From Qipengyuania seohaensis (lineage in GTDB: Bacteria > Pseudomonadota > Alphaproteobacteria > Sphingomonadales > Sphingomonadaceae), in assembly GCF_002795865.1 (NCBI RefSeq), contig NZ_CP024920.1, positions 186,001-250,000 on the forward strand: a stretch of DNA of 64,000 bases. The letters run 5' to 3'. Both the position numbers and the translations under genes were made by a program. Of this stretch, positions 61,791 to 64,000 are shown one piece after another (within the stretch, counting starts at the first letter, position 1; each line of letters opens with the position of its first letter). Below the pieces are notes generated by a model. It had not been told where the DNA came from and made no database searches. It saw nothing but the letters and a program-made list of their open reading frames with translations.

Positions 61791-62111
61791 TCAGAGCGCG
61801 CCTTCGAGCCACTGCTTGAGCTGGCCCTTGGGAGCCGCGCCCCGCATCTGTGCCGCCGGCTGGCCATCCTTGAACAGGACCAGGTATGGGATCGACTGGA
61901 CGCCCATCTGGCCGGGCACGCCGGTGTTTTCCATGATGTCCATCTTGGCGATGGTGACCTGGTCGGCCATTTCTTCGGAAAGTTCTTCCAGCGCCGGAGC
62001 GATCATCTTGCACGGCCCGCACCATTCGGCCCAGAAGTCCACGAGAACGGGCTTGTCGCTGTCGAGGACGTCTTTCTGGAAGCCTTCGTCGGTTACGTTG
62101 ATGGTGGCCAT
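61791..62111 (-). CDS. trxA: Thioredoxin
   Basis: 106 residues with the active site [13 protein letters not shown] and the cis-proline in QSIPYLVLF. Start at 62111, with CAGGAGATATCCC before the ATG. Adjacent to addA, as in other sphingomonads. General cytosolic disulphide reductant. Confidence 0.96.
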   Translation of the reverse strand: MATINVTDEGFQKDVLDSDKPVLVDFWAEWCGPCKMIAPALEELSEEMADQVTIAKMDIMENTGVPGQMGVQSIPYLVLFKDGQPAAQMRGAAPKGQLKQWLEGAL

Positions 62112-62162
62112 GGGATATCTCCTGAATTCGTGTTTGCCGCCGATGTGGGGCGGCTTGGTCAA

Positions 62163-64000
62163 TTACTCAACGGGCGGCAAGGCAAAGCTTTCCTGCCGAT
62201 CCGGAAACGCGGTCTTGTAGGGCGCGATGGAGGCTGCGGGCAAGGCGATCAATTGCGGCGTCTGGGTATAGAGCACGGCGGCCTCTACCGCCCTGCCCGG
62301 ATAGATCGCTTCGAGCGCCGCAACATAGGCGGCCATCTGGCGCATCGTCGTCTCCGGTATCGCACCGAGCGAAGCAGGCGGTCGGCGCGCGGTCTTGAAA
62401 TCGACGACGGTGACCTTCTCCGCTGTCACCAGCAGCCTGTCCGCCGTACCCATGACAACCTGTCCCTGCACCGTTGCAGCCAGCGGTATTTCCGCAAGCG
62501 CATCAGGGCCGAAGATCGAGGCAAACTCCGGCGTCTCCAAAACCGCGCGCGCGCGTTCGTACATTTCGCGCCGCTCCGTCTCGACAAGATCGGGCGCCTG
62601 TCGGGCCAGCCAGTCCAGCGCTCTCGCCTCCCTCTCGCCCTGCGGCACTTCGGGAAGACGTTCCAGCAAGGCGTGGATCAGCACACCGCGCCGTGCGGCT
62701 CCGGCGGCAATTTCCGGAGGTAGCGGCGGATCGCTGCCTTCGACTTCGCCAAGCCCGGACGGGGCAAGCGGACGCGGCGGTCGCGGCTCCGGCCCTACGG
62801 GAGTCGATGCCCAGCGTGGCAATTCCACTTCGGAAACGGAACGCGACACCGGTTCGGGTAGCTTTGCATCGCTTAGGCCGCCCCATTCGTAACGCGCGCC
62901 CCACAAGTCATCCGCAAGCGCGTCGTCCGGGAAAAGCGGCTTTAGCCGGGCGTACCAGCTGTCCTCATGCGGACCGTTCTTCGCATCGCGCGGACCAAGC
63001 GATCCGCCGATGAACAGCGCCTCTTCCGCGCGGGTCATCGCGACATAAAGCAGCCGCCAATGCTCCTCCAGGGCGGCGGACGAGGCGACGTCCTCTGCCT
63101 CGCGCAGGGGGCCAACCTTCTCGTCCTTCCTTAGGCCCGGGACGGGAACGGCAAATTTCCGCTCGCCACCCAGCGGCGCATCTTCCAGCTCGAGATCGCC
63201 AGACCCGTCGGGGCCGATTGCAGCATCGGCAAGGATTACAATGGGTGCCTGCAAGCCCTTGGACCCGTGCACGGTTATCACGCGCACCTGGTCGCCACCC
63301 TCGCCTGCCTCGCGCTTGATCTCGCCTTCGCCAGCATCGAACCAGCGGATGAAGCCCTGAAGGCTCGCGACGTGGCTTGCGGCATAGGCGTTGGCGGCGT
63401 TGAGCAGCTCGTCGATAGGGTCGTTTGCCTCGCGCCCGAGGCGGGACACGAGCTTGCGCCGACCATCCATAGGTCCGACAAGAATCCAGTGCAGCAATTG
63501 CTGCGGCGTGTCGAAATCTGCGCGGCGCAGGATTTCGCGCAATGCGTCGAGTGACTGGACGACCGTCGGGTCGTCGCTCTGGCGCAAATGCTCCCACAGC
63601 CGAACGCCTCTTTCGCGGTAGCCATGCTTCAGAAGATCGTCCTGCGACCAGCCGACCAGCGGCGAGACGAGCAGGCTCGCCAGGGTGAGATCGTCCAGCG
63701 GCTGAGCGGCAAAACGGATTGCCGCCATCAGGTCCTTCACCGCCAGCGGATTGCCCAGCCGCAACCGGTCCACCCCGGCGACCGGCACACCGTGACGATA
63801 GAGGCGCGCGACGATCAGCGAAGCGAGGTCGCGCCTCTTCCTGACGAGAACCATCACATCGCCGGGACCGGCGCGGCGAGGCGCGCCATCCTTCACCAGC
63901 GGGAAGCCTTCTTCCATCCACCGCTTCACCTGGCGGGCAATACGGTCGGCCAGCTTTCGATCGTGTTTGCCGAGCCAGCTTTCGTCTTCCTCGCCCTCTT
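62163..64000 (-). CDS. addA: Double-strand break repair helicase-nuclease AddA, C-terminal part (5' end outside the window)
   Basis: The reading frame runs off the right edge; 612 residues are visible. The UvrD C-terminal helicase half includes RPGDVMVLVRKRRDL-type motif, VRVITVHGSKGLQAPIVILA (motif V) and LLYVAMTRAEEALFIGG (motif VI). At the C-terminus is the RecB-type nuclease domain with GTADRLLV, VVDFKTARRPP and QMAAYVAAL, the active-site residues Asp, Asp-x-Lys and Gln-x3-Tyr. With AddB it processes DNA ends for recombination. addB is expected next, off the window. Confidence 0.93.
   Translation of the reverse strand, partial: EGEEDESWLGKHDRKLADRIARQVKRWMEEGFPLVKDGAPRRAGPGDVMVLVRKRRDLASLIVARLYRHGVPVAGVDRLRLGNPLAVKDLMAAIRFAAQPLDDLTLASLLVSPLVGWSQDDLLKHGYRERGVRLWEHLRQSDDPTVVQSLDALREILRRADFDTPQQLLHWILVGPMDGRRKLVSRLGREANDPIDELLNAANAYAASHVASLQGFIRWFDAGEGEIKREAGEGGDQVRVITVHGSKGLQAPIVILADAAIGPDGSGDLELEDAPLGGERKFAVPVPGLRKDEKVGPLREAEDVASSAALEEHWRLLYVAMTRAEEALFIGGSLGPRDAKNGPHEDSWYARLKPLFPDDALADDLWGARYEWGGLSDAKLPEPVSRSVSEVELPRWASTPVGPEPRPPRPLAPSGLGEVEGSDPPLPPEIAAGAARRGVLIHALLERLPEVPQGEREARALDWLARQAPDLVETERREMYERARAVLETPEFASIFGPDALAEIPLAATVQGQVVMGTADRLLVTAEKVTVVDFKTARRPPASLGAIPETTMRQMAAYVAALEAIYPGRAVEAAVLYTQTPQLIALPAASIAPYKTAFPDRQESFALPPVE

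Overview
The window reads as a chromosomal segment of an alphaproteobacterium of the order Sphingomonadales, most likely an Erythrobacteraceae member (Erythrobacter / Qipengyuania / Altererythrobacter type). This rests on the high-GC codon use, the GTTC-N7-GTTC LexA operator, the mdh-sucD-sucA-sucB-lpdA block, a TonB/cobalamin operon behind a B12 riboswitch, and a complete str-S10-spc-alpha ribosomal supercluster. Taxonomy is inferred from protein character only. No rRNA, tRNA, CRISPR array or intact insertion sequence was recognised.

Layout. 1-1.7 kb: an AT-richer accessory patch with a two-gene unit (soluble protein plus four-helix membrane protein, overlapping) and an uncatalogued 40-residue membrane peptide with a good terminator. 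1.8-5.9 kb: a decayed UvrA C-terminal fragment, two small hypothetical genes and full-length uvrA behind a LexA box. 6-13 kb: lipoproteins, a membrane-anchored phage-type lysozyme, a diguanylate cyclase, thpR and a dcp-like M3 dipeptidyl carboxypeptidase. 13-18 kb: cobalamin riboswitch followed by btuB-btuF-btuC-btuD and a small unknown gene, all on the minus strand and mostly overlapping by 4 bases. 18-20 kb: SleB-type hydrolase and a small hypothetical.

20-31.7 kb: TCA block mdh - (lipoprotein) - sucD - sucA - sucB - lpdA. The sucC gene expected between mdh and sucD is absent, and an AT-richer lipoprotein gene sits there instead. Just after lpdA comes a short polytopic protein carrying several FtsW/RodA (SEDS) hallmarks, then an amidase, a PepSY protein and a TRIC-type channel. 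31.7-34.8 kb: two tandem secreted paralogs and a serine hydrolase.

34.8-55.2 kb: the minus-strand ribosomal supercluster rpsL-rpsG-fusA-tuf / rpsJ-rplC-rplD-rplW-rplB-rpsS-rplV-rpsC-rplP-rpmC-rpsQ-rplN-rplX-rplE-rpsN-rpsH-rplF-rplR-rpsE-rpmD-rplO-secY-adk / SRPBCC gene / rpsM-rpsK-rpoA-rplQ. S12 carries arginine at position 88, the classic streptomycin-resistance substitution. S5 has a long RGG-rich N-terminal extension.

55.2-64 kb: a duplicated ~160-bp leader segment (upstream of rpsL and upstream of a cold-shock-like gene), then an AT-richer gene for a 418-residue proteasome/HslV-like Ntn hydrolase whose nucleophile threonine follows the initiator Met. That is my strongest candidate for an undescribed system. 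It is followed by a 59-codon gene, a REP-like repeat pair flanking an acidic lipoprotein gene, a terminase-small-subunit-like protein, two GNAT acetyltransferases, a short LysR regulator, thioredoxin and the 3' part of addA, which runs off the right edge.
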